Program-made: the position numbers and the translations under genes
Source of the DNA: Crithidia sp. LVH-60A
Lineage: Eukaryota; Euglenozoa; Kinetoplastea; Trypanosomatida; Trypanosomatidae
Assembly (NCBI GenBank): GCA_030078075.1
Contig: CP119655.1
Span: 241,001-305,000, forward strand
Reading direction: 5' to 3'
Length of the DNA: 64,000 bases
Shown here: in pieces, positions 11,793 to 22,200 of the stretch
Position numbering within the stretch: the stretch's first letter is position 1
Layout of the letters: every line of letters starts with the position of its first letter
The notes under the pieces: generated by a model
The model's input: only the letters and a program-made list of their open reading frames with translations
What the model was told of the DNA's origin: nothing
The model's database searches: none

Positions 11793-13268
11793 CTACAGCG
11801 CGGTGCGCGTGGAAGAGAAGGAGACGGTGTTGGTAATTTGCATGTGCCGCTCCTTGTCTCGGCTCACCGTGCTCACCGTGCTCACCGTCTCCGGCGGGGC
11901 CTCCGTATCCGACATGAGTGCCGCCGCACCAGCCCCGGATTCTTTCTTCAAGGCAGCCGGCGCCTGCTCACCCAGCAGCAGGCGAAGAGCAGAACGCACA
12001 CGGCGGTCGAGTAGCTTCGGCTCCTCCTCGTACTCGTAGAAGATGAAGCCAACAGAGAGGACGTAGACGCTGCAGATGAACCAGTGTCGGGGGTAGGGCA
12101 AGCGGCCCCGCAGGTTCTGCGTCAGCAGGAAGGAGCGCAGGGCGTACATGGCGCAGTACAGCGCGAGGTCCATGCGGCGGCCCTTCGGCTCCAGCAGGGT
12201 CGCCAGCCCGGCCAGCGAGCACAGGGCGGTGACCGTCTTGGTGCCACCGCCGCGGTGCTGAGCGCCGAAGCAGGCGGAGCGAATGATCACGGTGACGTAG
12301 GTGGCTAAGAAGAGGGCACTGATCAGCATTGAGCGGACGTTGCGGGCGACGGTGGAGATGGGGTGCGTGAGGAGGCGCTTGCGCTGGAAGCCCAGCATTG
12401 AGACGAGACGCAGCGGGCCGTAGAGCGGGATGCCCATGGTGAGCATGTTCCGCACAATGAACATCAGTGCCCACGTGTTGCACGAGTGATTGCCATGCGT
12501 CAGCTTGCACACGATGTCGGCGCCTTTTTGGTTAAAGTCCTCGATGATGGGCAGCTTCCGCGACCAGCAGTAGTCCACCAGATCGGGCACGAGACGCTCC
12601 CGAGCGAAGCCAGAGTGGCCGCGAATGAGCTTCTCCGGGTAGGTGGAAGCACGCACTAGAAAACCTTGGTACGACTTGGGCAGGGTGTCGGGGTTAAACA
12701 GACAGCCGTAGGCGATCTGGGCGGAGCTCATGCACATCAGCATCACGTCGTAGTGGCGGAAGTCGCGCATGAGCGGCGGCATGTAGGGCAAAACGTAGCG
12801 AAGGCAGAAGGTGTGGGCACTGCGCACAAAAAGGTACAGGCACAGCTCCATCCGGGTTTCCCGATTCATGACGTAGGCAGGGGTGGCGCAGACGCAGCCG
12901 GCTAACAGCGCCGCAAACTTTTCGGAGACGCCAAGCGGGTTCAGAATGCGCTGCAGCGTTTGCAAGCAGAAGCGAAAGCTGGAGAAACCGCCAAAGACAG
13001 CAGCCCACTTTAACGGATCGAGAGACAAGAACTCAGACGGGACGCGGGCAAGAAAAGCACGGGAGAGACCACGTTTGACAAGCCCCTTCACCACGCCTAC
13101 CAGAATCCGTCCAATGGCGGCGTAAAGGCTATTGCGCAGGACGATCTTCAGTGTGTGCTTGAAAGAGAGGTGCTTGCGATACTGGACATCGCGAGCCTCG
13201 TTTGCGCTGATGACAGCGCTGGCGTTCAAGCGGCGATGCTTCTCATCCTGGATCTTCTCCGCGCTCAT
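11793..13268 (-). CDS. TMEM135-like multi-pass membrane protein
   Basis: About 491 residues from the ATG at 13268 (MSAEKIQDEKHRRLN). A second in-frame ATG at 13289 would add seven residues (MLALSFA) and cannot be excluded. Several hydrophobic segments are visible, including LAGCVCATPAYVM, LISALFLATYVTVII and WFICSVYVLSVGFIFYEYE. A Cys/His segment, CKLTHGNHSCNTWALMFIV, resembles the cysteine-rich motif of the TMEM135 family, whose members are linked to peroxisomes, mitochondria and lipid handling in animals. The N-terminus is basic, and the C-terminal tail after about residue 430 is polar and Ser/Thr-rich. The family call rests on topology plus this motif and needs a profile search; Tim17-like segments described in TMEM135 were not checked. 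The frame is intact. Confidence 0.6.
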   Translation of the reverse strand: MSAEKIQDEKHRRLNASAVISANEARDVQYRKHLSFKHTLKIVLRNSLYAAIGRILVGVVKGLVKRGLSRAFLARVPSEFLSLDPLKWAAVFGGFSSFRFCLQTLQRILNPLGVSEKFAALLAGCVCATPAYVMNRETRMELCLYLFVRSAHTFCLRYVLPYMPPLMRDFRHYDVMLMCMSSAQIAYGCLFNPDTLPKSYQGFLVRASTYPEKLIRGHSGFARERLVPDLVDYCWSRKLPIIEDFNQKGADIVCKLTHGNHSCNTWALMFIVRNMLTMGIPLYGPLRLVSMLGFQRKRLLTHPISTVARNVRSMLISALFLATYVTVIIRSACFGAQHRGGGTKTVTALCSLAGLATLLEPKGRRMDLALYCAMYALRSFLLTQNLRGRLPYPRHWFICSVYVLSVGFIFYEYEEEPKLLDRRVRSALRLLLGEQAPAALKKESGAGAAALMSDTEAPPETVSTVSTVSRDKERHMQITNTVSFSSTRTAL

Positions 13269-14276
13269 AGCGAACGAAAGAGCAAGCAAGAAAGATGAAA
13301 AAAAAAAAGAGCACTACTGTGCTTTAGCTTAATTTAAGTGTAGGCTAACGTGGCGCTGACCTGTGCATGCAATGGATGCGTCTCAACAACGACTATCTCG
13401 AACCACGTGTATGTGCATGCGCACACGCTTGCGTGCGTAGCAGCGTGTGTGTGTGGTACTGGGTCTGTACGTACGCGCTATCGTAAGTGGTTCGGGGTAA
13501 TTCAAAATTTTGGGCTTTTTGTTTTAAAGTTTACTGTAAAAAAAATTAAAAGTTACTAAAGTAAAGCTACAATGTTGAAACTCCCGTCTTTGAGATCGTT
13601 TCTAAGATTTTACACTTATTCTACTTCGTGCCGCACCGGCGGATGCAAAAGAGGCAGCGATAATGCGACTCTATATTTGACTGAGTAATACAGATTCGCG
13701 GTAGCAGACGCTACTCTGAGATTAAAAAGGAGGGAAGTGAAGCAAAGCGGAAGAGCCGCGCGTCCGTGGGTGTACTGATAGAAGCGGTGCACTTTCAGTC
13801 GCAGAGGAGACAGCTGCGTCTGTAGTCCTTTCTGTTTCCGCAGCTGTCCCAGAGCTGGTAGTCTCGAAAGCGAGAAAACAATGTCAATTTATTCCTCTTT
13901 TTTTATTATTATTACAAGAGAAGACCCTTCCTCAATTCAGAGAGAAAGGTTACGCCACGCAGCTCAGTAGAACATAGCTGTGGCTGCCAAGAGCACCACG
14001 ATAAATACCTCACAGCAGAAATCAAAAGCAACTCGTGTCTTTTTCACGTACGATGGACGACAACCGCGACATCACGTGGCACTATTGTTACAAACTCTTT
14101 TTTTCTTTCTTTTTTTTTTTTTGACATTTGCATTTTGTCAGAAATAGTGGCGTGACACTGCAGCAATTACGCCGACACGTCTCAACACAGTGGGAACCAG
14201 AACAGCAAGACAAAAAAAAAAAATAGAAAAAAGAAAATCTTATAGGCCAGAGGAGAGCACCATAGAGCAGCAGCAG
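13269..14276. other. Intergenic region with a stem-loop
   Basis: About 1 kb without a gene. It contains (TG)n at about 13447-13457, T runs at about 14097-14122 and the perfect inverted repeat listed separately. It should hold the 5' UTR and splice site of the TMEM135-like gene and the 3' UTR of the next gene. Confidence 0.5.
13809..13848. repeat. Inverted repeat (10-bp arms, 20-nt loop)
   Basis: Arms gacagctgcg (13809-13818) and cgcagctgtc (13839-13848) are exact reverse complements, so RNA from either strand could fold here. It lies about 540 bp upstream of the TMEM135-like start. No known family is recognised. It may be chance or a UTR or small RNA element. Confidence 0.4.
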
Positions 14277-14736
14277 CTACAAATCAGAAAAAAAGACTTC
14301 TTTCTCCAGGGCGACGGACTCTTTCAAAACGCGCCGAACAAGAATCATTTCGCCATCGACCTCCATGAAAGACTTGGCTGAGCGTACATTGGGCTCATCT
14401 TCAGAGAGAAACTTCTGCTTGCGCTCAAGCTCCTTACGCCTCTGCTCACGGCGCTGGGCTTTCTCCCGCTCTAGCCGCTCCAGCTTCGCCGCAAAACGCG
14501 CGGCCTCCCGCTTCATCTCCTCCTCCTTTTCCTTGGCGATCTTGTCGGCCTTCTCCTTCGCCTCCTCCGAGTCATCTACCTTGAAGGCCGAGATGCGTAC
14601 GCCGCTCGACTTCTTTGCCCTCGGACTCATCCTGCACAACAACTAGCTCCTTGCTGCCGTCAACACCGACCACCGAGAAAAAAAAACCCGGGGTAAATTT
14701 GTTTTTTTCCCCCCCAAAAAAACGGGGGCCCCTTTG

Positions 14737-14770
<34 letters not shown>

Positions 14771-14838
14771 CCCCCCCCCCCCCCCCCCCCCCCTCGTTTT
14801 ACAAAACAAAACCAACACACCAACCCCAAAGAAAAAAA

Positions 14839-14877
<39 letters not shown>

Positions 14878-14887
14878 CCAGAAAACA

Positions 14888-14919
<32 letters not shown>

Positions 14920-15005
14920 AAAAACCCCCCCCCCAAAAAAAAAAAAAAACAACCCCCCCCCCCCCCCTAAAAAAAAAAAGGGGGGGCCCCCCCCCCCCCC
15001 CCCCC

Positions 15006-15051
<46 letters not shown>

Positions 15052-15587
15052 AAAAAAAAAATTTTTTTTTGTGGACATCTAGAACGTGCGCATCCTCATC
15101 GTCACCGAGATGAAGAGCGTTGCCATCAAATAGAACCTGCTTAATCTCGCCAGTCTGTTTGCCGCTTCTAAAGGTGAAAACGCTTTTCCGTCTCTTCCTC
15201 TCTCAGCTCGTTGTCCTGACCAGTGAACATCAAAGCGGAGTACTCCAGCTCGCCATCCTCGTCGTGCGGCAGCTCCTCGTGAGCACAGTAAACGTGCTGA
15301 TCCACGACAACACCGCTTGTGCAAATGGTGTGCGTTGTCTGCGCCTTTTCCACGCGCGCGCCGCCGTCAAAGCTGCAAAACGCGGATGCGTCATCGGGCT
15401 CCGAGCTGTCCTCAGCGGCTGCACCGAAGAAACAAAATGACGTTTTTGTGAGCTGCACGCTGCGAGGCAGAAGCCGCCGTCCTTCGAGGACAATCGTGTT
15501 TTTCCGCTGCTCTATACGCAGCGCAGCAACGTTGTGAACCAGAAAAACTGCGACGAGCAAAACCGTTAATAAGTGGAGCTTCCTCAT
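14277..15587 (-). CDS. Signal-peptide protein of unknown function, interrupted by a bad-consensus block
   Basis: I do not recognise this protein. It starts MRKLHLLTVLLVAVFLVHNV at 15587, a clear signal peptide, followed by about 120 lumenal or extracellular-type residues with scattered cysteines. Near 15170 the coding sense continues one frame over (FTFRSGKQTGEIKQVLFDGN), consistent with an over-called T in a T run. It then enters the homopolymer block at about 14680-15075. On the other side it resumes (VVGVDGSKELVVVQDE), shifts once more near 14620 (AAAG read for AAG) and ends with a charged Lys/Glu helix (KADKIAKEKEEEMKREAARF) and KEVFFSDL at 14277. I infer one gene rather than two because both halves are coding up to the edges of the bad block. 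The original length is unknown. Confidence 0.55.
14680..15075. other. Homopolymer block, probable bad consensus
   Basis: Nearly all sequence here is runs of 6 to 45 identical bases (C, G, A, some T) with no biological pattern. It sits inside a gene whose coding sense is clear on both sides. The same style recurs at 42565-42943 and 63378-63720. It should be treated as unresolved sequence, not as a real repeat. Confidence 0.8.
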
Positions 15588-16418
15588 TTTTCACGCCGTT
15601 GAGGCTCAGAGTTTCAGGATTGTATGAAGGAGTGCAATTTTTTTTTTAAACTAAGAAAATCTTAATACCCGCAGTGACCGGGAGTTAGGTACAATTTTTA
15701 AAGTGGATACGGAGTCCAACGTCAATTTGAGTAAAAGCGATACAATAGATGTGGTCGTTGGCGTTGAGAAAGAGAGCAAAAAAGAAATTAAGCAGATAAT
15801 GAAATTTGTGATTCAATTAAGTACTTCGCAGAGTACGGTTCAGAGAGCAGAAGAGAGCCTATCCACTTTTGCACTCCACTGCACACAAAACACCTGCGGC
15901 AACGCATTCGTACGCAGGATGCCTTATCATATTTTTTTAAAAAGCGCACAAGCTTTCCGCGGCTACTTGCACAGACGATTAGGAAAAAAAAAATTAATGC
16001 TTACTTGCACACATTTTACGTGTGAGCAAGCGATTGGTTCAGCGTCTGCCCTTCGCCGCAGTGCTACACTGAGGATGCAAAATGTTCTGGCTGCGTTTCT
16101 TCGACTCCGCCTCCAAATAAAAGAGGTCTCCAACCAGAGAAACAATAGAGAAAATTCCCAAGGCCCTACTCTGTATTTCATGAGCCACATCCCCACACAT
16201 GAGGGAAGAAAAGAAGCTGCATCGCTACTTGCTACTTTCATTATTTCCTTTCTTCAATGAATTTTGCACTGATTGTTTTCAACCTAAAACGACATAAATT
16301 ACCGCAGCAAAGAGAAAGGTCGATAAAGAAGGAAAGAGTAACTTCTAAACAAGAAGAAACGGGACGCCACAAACACAATCAAATACAAGAAAAATCATCT
16401 AGTCGCCGCGACTCTACC
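15588..16418. other. Intergenic region, V-ATPase C 3' side
   Basis: No supportable gene. An open frame at 15703-16260 on the plus strand has mixed composition and no recognisable domain, and it runs against the direction of the block. I treat the region as the 3' UTR of V-ATPase subunit C plus the splice region of the signal-peptide gene. Confidence 0.5.
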
Positions 16419-17561
16419 TCACTTCTGCACGTTTGCCACCTTAAGGGAAACGTAAGGGTACTCCTGCTGCAAGGCGCCACTGTCGATAGCAACGTCGTTC
16501 GCCAAAGGGGTTGTCAGATCTGGGTAAATCTGAGCGATGCGCTTGCGGATCTCCGCCTCTTTGTCGGCGGGCACCTGCAACACAACGGCAATAAAGCGCG
16601 GCGGGAGGCCAAATTTGAGCAGCGACTCGACGAAAATGCGGACAGCTTTCAGGTGGATCCACGCAACGTAGCACGTGCAGTACTGCTGCCAGAGAAGCGT
16701 GTACAGGGCCTTCTTCTCCTTCTCGGCTTTCTGCTGAAGCTCCTTCAGCTCGGCCGAGGAGAGATCGTCCGTGCCCTCCACCTCGCGAACGACGTAGCGC
16801 TTCTTGCGGCACAACGTCTTCACATCGTCCATGACCTTACGGAAGACGACGATGCTGTTCAGCACGTACTCTTTGTCCTCTGCCACAACGCGGTTCGATT
16901 GCGGGCAAACGTACTCGTTCATCTTCCAGTACGTCTCAAGCCACTCCTTCTGCGCAGAAACAGAGACGGCTACAAAAATTGTGACAAGCAGGTCTGTGTG
17001 AACGAAGCATTGATGGTCGCGGTTGTAGATGGTTACAAGCTCACGGATGGGGCGAATTGAGAGATTGCCGTCGCCCTTCCGGTTCGCCGCGGTAACCTTG
17101 TTGCGTGTGTCATTGTACTCCCCAAGCATGACGCGGACGCGTTCGTCGGCGGTGGAGTTGATCTGGGCGAACTTTTCGATTAGGTTCTGGATCGTGTCCT
17201 TGGGGTCGAACTGAGCCGAGCTCCACAGAAAGTTCTTGATGTAGCCTGCGGGCGACATCTCTTGCGTTTGGTTGATGCGAAACGTTGTCACTACGCTGCG
17301 TGGCTTTCCAGAAGTCTCCTCCATCAGGCCGATCAACTTCTGCACGGTGTTCTCCATCATCGGGTCCAGCTTGGCAAGCTCATCGCTCGCCTCCATCAAG
17401 GAGTCCAGCGTGCCAACCTTCAAGCTCGGAATCACAAAGTTGCGAAACGTCTGTCCGAGTGGTCCGACCTGTCGCACCAGCGCCTCGTACTGCGCGGATT
17501 GCAGAGAATCCTGCGACTGCTGCAAGTAGGGCAGCGCAAGCACAACGAAACTCTCCGTCAT
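16419..17561 (-). CDS. ATP6V1C: V-type proton ATPase subunit C
   Basis: A 380-residue protein of the usual family length. Subunit C belongs to the V1 stalk and links the catalytic sector to the membrane sector, controlling reversible assembly. Family-like features include the N-terminal segment around SLKVGTLDSLMEASDELAK, which matches the subunit C pattern IPDLKVGTLDSL, the central RPIRELVTIY region, and the C-terminal WIHLKAVRIFVESLLKFGLP, which corresponds to the conserved HLKALRVFVESVLRYGLP of the family. In trypanosomatids the pump acidifies acidocalcisomes and endosomes. It is the first gene of the minus-strand block, next to the strand-switch region. The start is the first ATG, and the frame is intact. 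Confidence 0.93.
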   Translation of the reverse strand: MTESFVVLALPYLQQSQDSLQSAQYEALVRQVGPLGQTFRNFVIPSLKVGTLDSLMEASDELAKLDPMMENTVQKLIGLMEETSGKPRSVVTTFRINQTQEMSPAGYIKNFLWSSAQFDPKDTIQNLIEKFAQINSTADERVRVMLGEYNDTRNKVTAANRKGDGNLSIRPIRELVTIYNRDHQCFVHTDLLVTIFVAVSVSAQKEWLETYWKMNEYVCPQSNRVVAEDKEYVLNSIVVFRKVMDDVKTLCRKKRYVVREVEGTDDLSSAELKELQQKAEKEKKALYTLLWQQYCTCYVAWIHLKAVRIFVESLLKFGLPPRFIAVVLQVPADKEAEIRKRIAQIYPDLTTPLANDVAIDSGALQQEYPYVSLKVANVQK

Positions 17562-19280
17562 TTTTCTTTCTCAAGCAAATTTGTCGCTTTTTGCTTGTTT
17601 GATATTTTTTTTCGGGTACAATTGACGTTTCTAAGAATGTGTTGTATGCAAACGTATGTGTGCGAGTGTGTGTGTATCAGGCAGGGTGAAAGAGAAAGAA
17701 GCGGTAGAGAAGTGTCGAAACAAAAATCACCAATAGCCGGATGCTGCATCAATCACAAAACAGATCTGTGAATTTGCACCGCACTCTGCTTACATAGCAG
17801 CAAATTGGCAGGCTTAAATCTTTACGGTATTTGAGCCACGAAAACGAATTCGTCGCGACTGGTGCGAATGGGCACTTCAGAGTCCCAATTTAAAAGTGAT
17901 GTGGTGAGATAAAAGCTAAAGTTCTTGTTAGGGCGTATAAACTCTTGTCCTGACGATTCTAAATTGGGAGAGGCGAAATAAATGCTCTTGCTATGCACAA
18001 TTCCTACTTCCTCTCTTTTCTTGGGTACGCATCTTTCAAAGCAAACGCCTGCTGACAGTGCAATCCTGGAAGAACTGGTCATAAAAGTTGACACTTAATC
18101 ACCATTGTCGTTGCCCGCTGCGGGAAACAAAAAAAAGACGCCTATTTTTTTGCGGCTTATCAGACTCCACTGCGAAGTGCAAGTTTGCGCGTGAGAACTC
18201 GTGACTTAGTGCTCACTGCTCATTGTTTGGTGATCTTTTTTTTTTTTCTGGCTCCCAAAGACGCTCGAAAAGCAGCCTCCACGCGTTGCATGCTAACGAG
18301 GTTTCTGCCGCGCAAGGCAAACTTACCGCACCCTTAATTTTTCCCCTAACCCCCCCCTTTTTTTTTTCACTTAGGGTTCACTTCACACTTACCCCGCGCT
18401 TCCACTTCTCTTTTCGTGTTTTTTTCCCCCTGCATTTCAGGACCTGTTTTCATTTCTCGGCTCGGAAGTAGAACGAGCGCTGTGGTGCTCATCAACACCA
18501 CTTCCGTCGTCGCGGGTGCCGGAGATCATCTCTTCTTTCTCCTGCGAAAATGCTAAAGTGTGGGAGTACATCATGCATACGCGCTGGCTCCCCAGAGTTG
18601 ACCGCACTGATCTAACACAGCGCTTTACAAGACTACCGTCTATTTCTCGTGAGCGAACTGAGTAAGGGAAATATATATTTTTTTCTTTCTTGCTCCGCTG
18701 CCTTGACACTCTTTGCTGAACATCTTTGACGTTTGCCTGAAAGCGACCGCTGCATGCAAAGAAAAGTGGTGTTTTTTTCCTCTTTTTTGCTAAGATGCTA
18801 TGAAAGAACTACCTTACACTCTCCTAGACTGTTTTTGTGCAAGAGGTTATTTCGCTTCTCCGCCTGAACGTTCGGTGAAGAACTACTGCTTTCAGCAGCG
18901 CTCGCTTCGTTGTGCAGAAAAAAAAAATATGACTTTCGCTGTCAACTTCCGCTGCTGCATCCACAGAGCGCTTAGTCGATGCAACACGCTTTTGCTGTTT
19001 GCAACTTGACTTTCGAATAAACAGAAATTCGTCCATATATTTCTTGTAGGACGTTCTCCCAGGTCACCTTTTTTTTTTTTTTTAATGCAAGAGTCTCCAA
19101 CTTATCAACGTGGTGCTGAGGTATTTCACTTTTCATAGCTTTTCAGGTGTTTTCCTCCTCACTTCTCCGCTCTTCCTTTATCTCCTTACGCGTTTTTCTT
19201 TACTTCTCTCCTTTCTCTTGCACCACAACTTTAAAACATCTCAAAGCATTTTCACACACAATATAAAAGACAGGAAGAAA
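17562..19280. promoter_or_regulatory. Divergent strand-switch region, probable transcription initiation zone
   Basis: The genes on the left (V-ATPase C, minus) and right (ASH protein, plus) point away from this 1.7-kb region. In trypanosomatids such divergent regions are the usual start sites for RNA polymerase II polycistronic transcription. The base bias also flips here: left of about 17.6 kb spacers carry A/G runs on the top strand, while right of about 18.2 kb they carry T/C runs (18235-18250, 18355-18370, 19070-19083). An inverted repeat with 10-bp arms lies at 17883-17892 and 17960-17969. Two short frames here (one at 17822-18082, minus) have no recognisable domain. No motif-type promoter is visible, as expected. 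Confidence 0.7.
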
Positions 19281-22200
19281 ATGGAATTTATCTCGTTTGA
19301 AAATGGTATGCTCAAGTACGCCGGATATCGGGATGACGGCGACAGTCTTGCATCAGCACAGACAACGCAGCGGAGACGCAAGCGCCAAATCTTCGACAAT
19401 GTGAACCTCATCGCTCCCAGCTACACGCAGAACCTTCTTTCTCCCGATGCCGCACCGTTCACGTGTACACCCGAAAAAGTGTGCTTCGTCAACTACGACG
19501 TAGGTAAAGAGTACAGTTTTACGGTTTCTTTCCTGAACAGAACAACAGTTCCAAAGACGTTCCGTGTGATGCCAATTTTGCCAAAATTCGCGAACGCGCT
19601 GCAGTTCGAGTACGATGTGCCTCCACGGATTTCTCCTGGGCTTTCGTGGGACGTTGTGCTGCGATTCCGGCCGCGGGAGAACATAGACTTTTCTACCGCC
19701 CTCTACGTCAAGACGGAGGAGGGGTATCTTGCACTTCCCATATCCACCTCGCGTAAAAGCTTTGTTTTTTCTGTGCAGCCGAAAAGCGTCGATTTTGGCA
19801 CCGTTGTGGTCGGTGAAGAGCAAACACGACACATTACGTTGCGGAACAAAGGCGCGCTGAGCGGAACTGTAGTCGTTGGTGGCTCCTTTAAATCGCTGCT
19901 CGAGCTCAAGCACACAAACCCGGTGAGCAACAAAAAGCTTAGCTTCTTCAAGATTTTCCCTCAGCAGTATAAGATTGAGGTGCCGCCATTCTCTACCTTT
20001 GACGTTGCGGTGCATTTTGCTCCTTTGTGTCCTGTCAAAATTGATACGGATATCACGCTCACCGATAAGAGCAGCGCGCGCGAGGTATTTACTGTTCCTA
20101 TCACAGGAGTTAGCACCGAGCTTCCTGTCTACCTGACAAACAGCAAGCTGGATTTTGGCGCCTGCTTCTTTAACGAGCAGTATTGGGACGAGGTGACAAT
20201 CGTGAACCGCACAAATATCACAGCCATTGCAGACTTCCGTGTACCGGCGGCCCTATCCGCTGTGGTATCCGTTTCGCCGGCGCGCGTGAACGTGCAGCCT
20301 GGTGAGCAGTACACCGTGCAGGTAAGCATTATTACTTCGAAAAAAATGTTGCGCAACTTTGCCTCCACGGTGGAGTGTGCCGTGCGAGGGCAAACGCTGC
20401 CGTTGCCGCTGAACATTACCGCCACTCTCTCCGAGAGATGCCCGCAAATAGCAACTACCGCTTTTGATCTGGGAAAGGTTACCCTAAACACGTCGCACCT
20501 CGTGGAAATTCCAGTGACGAACGAGGCAGGTGTTGTGCAGCTAGTGGGTTTCGAGATTCTGCCGCCTTGGATCACTGCGTCGCCGGAGGTGGTCGAAATG
20601 GTCCCACACGAAACGGCGATTTTTCGGCTGACAGTCGAGCCTCCTCAAAAAGGGCGTTTTTCGCAGAGGTTGCGCGTCGTTAACGAGTTTGGTGACTCAC
20701 AGGTTGTTACAATCAGCGGTCAGGGCTGTAGCGCGCCGTTTAGCATGGCATCGCGCACGCTACTGTTGCCGCCCTGCAATGTAGGCGGTTGCGTGTCGGC
20801 GACGACGGTGCTCTTCAACTCAAGTGGGCAGGCTGGAGAGTTTAGCTTTAAAGTGCCGAGCTCTTGCTTCAAGGTATCACCCAACACCGGCATTTTGCAG
20901 CCGGGAGAGAGCATTCCCATCGCTGTAATTTTTAATGCGCCTGTAGAGTATGAAACCGTTGAGCTCTCACAGCAGCCGGTCGTTTTTCAGCGTCCCCCAA
21001 AGTCGAAAAAAGACACTTTGTCGCTGGCGGCGTCGGAGAGCATCACTTTCCAAAAGCGCGCAATGTACGACGACTGGGAGGCGGGAGACGGGGAAGTTGG
21101 CTGGAGCAGGCATCGTCAGTTTCGGCTAAAATGCGATATTAACGGCGACGGAGACGATAGCTTTTTCTTTACCGTGCGCTGCTGTGCAACGAAGCCCCTT
21201 GTCGCAATTGAAGAAAGTGATAGTGCGTCAAAAGCGGTCGCTGCAGAGACCCAGGCGGAGAGCTCGTCAAGCGCAAGACAAAATGGCCGGAAAGCTGTCG
21301 TTGCAGCGGATACCGTGGAGCAAGTTGAGGCTGATCCGCGGCCCACATTCGAGACATTTATCGACTACGGGAAGGTGCCCATTCACTGTGTCAGCTTGCG
21401 GCAGTGCATGATCGCAAATAGAGACACCGAACACTTTTTCGTCCGCGCGCCGCCGATAAGCCCGCTTGCCGCGTTTTCTGTTCTGAGCTATCCTTTCAAC
21501 GGTGTGGCGAGGCAGTGCACCTCTAGCGTTTCTGTTGCGTTTCATCCGCGAAAGTATGGGCGGTTCAACGAGGTGCTGGAGTTCGAGCTTGAGGCAAAGT
21601 CAGGAAGCAGGACAAAAATTCGTATTCGAGTGCAAGGCGCGTGCAGCCCGACGCAGCTGACGATATCAATGGCAGACAGCAACACCTCTGCCGAGAAAGA
21701 CGTATCAGAGTCGCTTTCGCGCCTTTTGTTCAGCTGCACACAGAAAAATGACTCGGTGCGAAAGTGCTTGAATTTCCTCAATGTCGGCACATCACCGCTC
21801 GCCGTCGTGATAAAGGACACCACCGCCGCAGCAGACGCCTTACGCGCTGCGGGCTCCGTCGAGCGCTCGTTTCTCGTCCACCCGCGCATCTTCACAGTGC
21901 AGCCCAACTCGAAGCAGAGCGTCACTGTTGTTTTCGCGCCAACAGACGAAGGACTTCACTCGCAGCGCCTGTCCATTGTTGCAAGCGGGGAGAACCGCGA
22001 GGTCGCGCTTGACGGCCGCTGCGTGAAGGGCGCGGTCTACGCCTTAGTTCCCCACACTTCTCCCCGAGACGGCAGGGTGGTTGCCTTATCATTTCTGGAG
22101 GATGTCGGTTGCCGACCGGAGTATCCGGTGTCCCTGACATTCGAAGAGAACGAAGTGAAGACGGTCGTTATCGGCAGCGTCGTTAACGGTCCCAGCGGTG

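Noticed and set aside
14615-15046. Pro/Gly/Lys homopolymer open frames on both strands
   Set aside because: Produced by the homopolymer block; no biological sequence is visible.
15703-16260. 185-codon plus-strand frame within the minus-strand block
   Set aside because: Wrong direction for the block, no ATG context or domain that I recognise, UTR-like composition towards the end.
17822-18082. 86-codon minus-strand frame in the strand-switch region
   Set aside because: It has an ATG and balanced composition but no recognisable domain, and it overlaps the inverted repeat; too weak to call.
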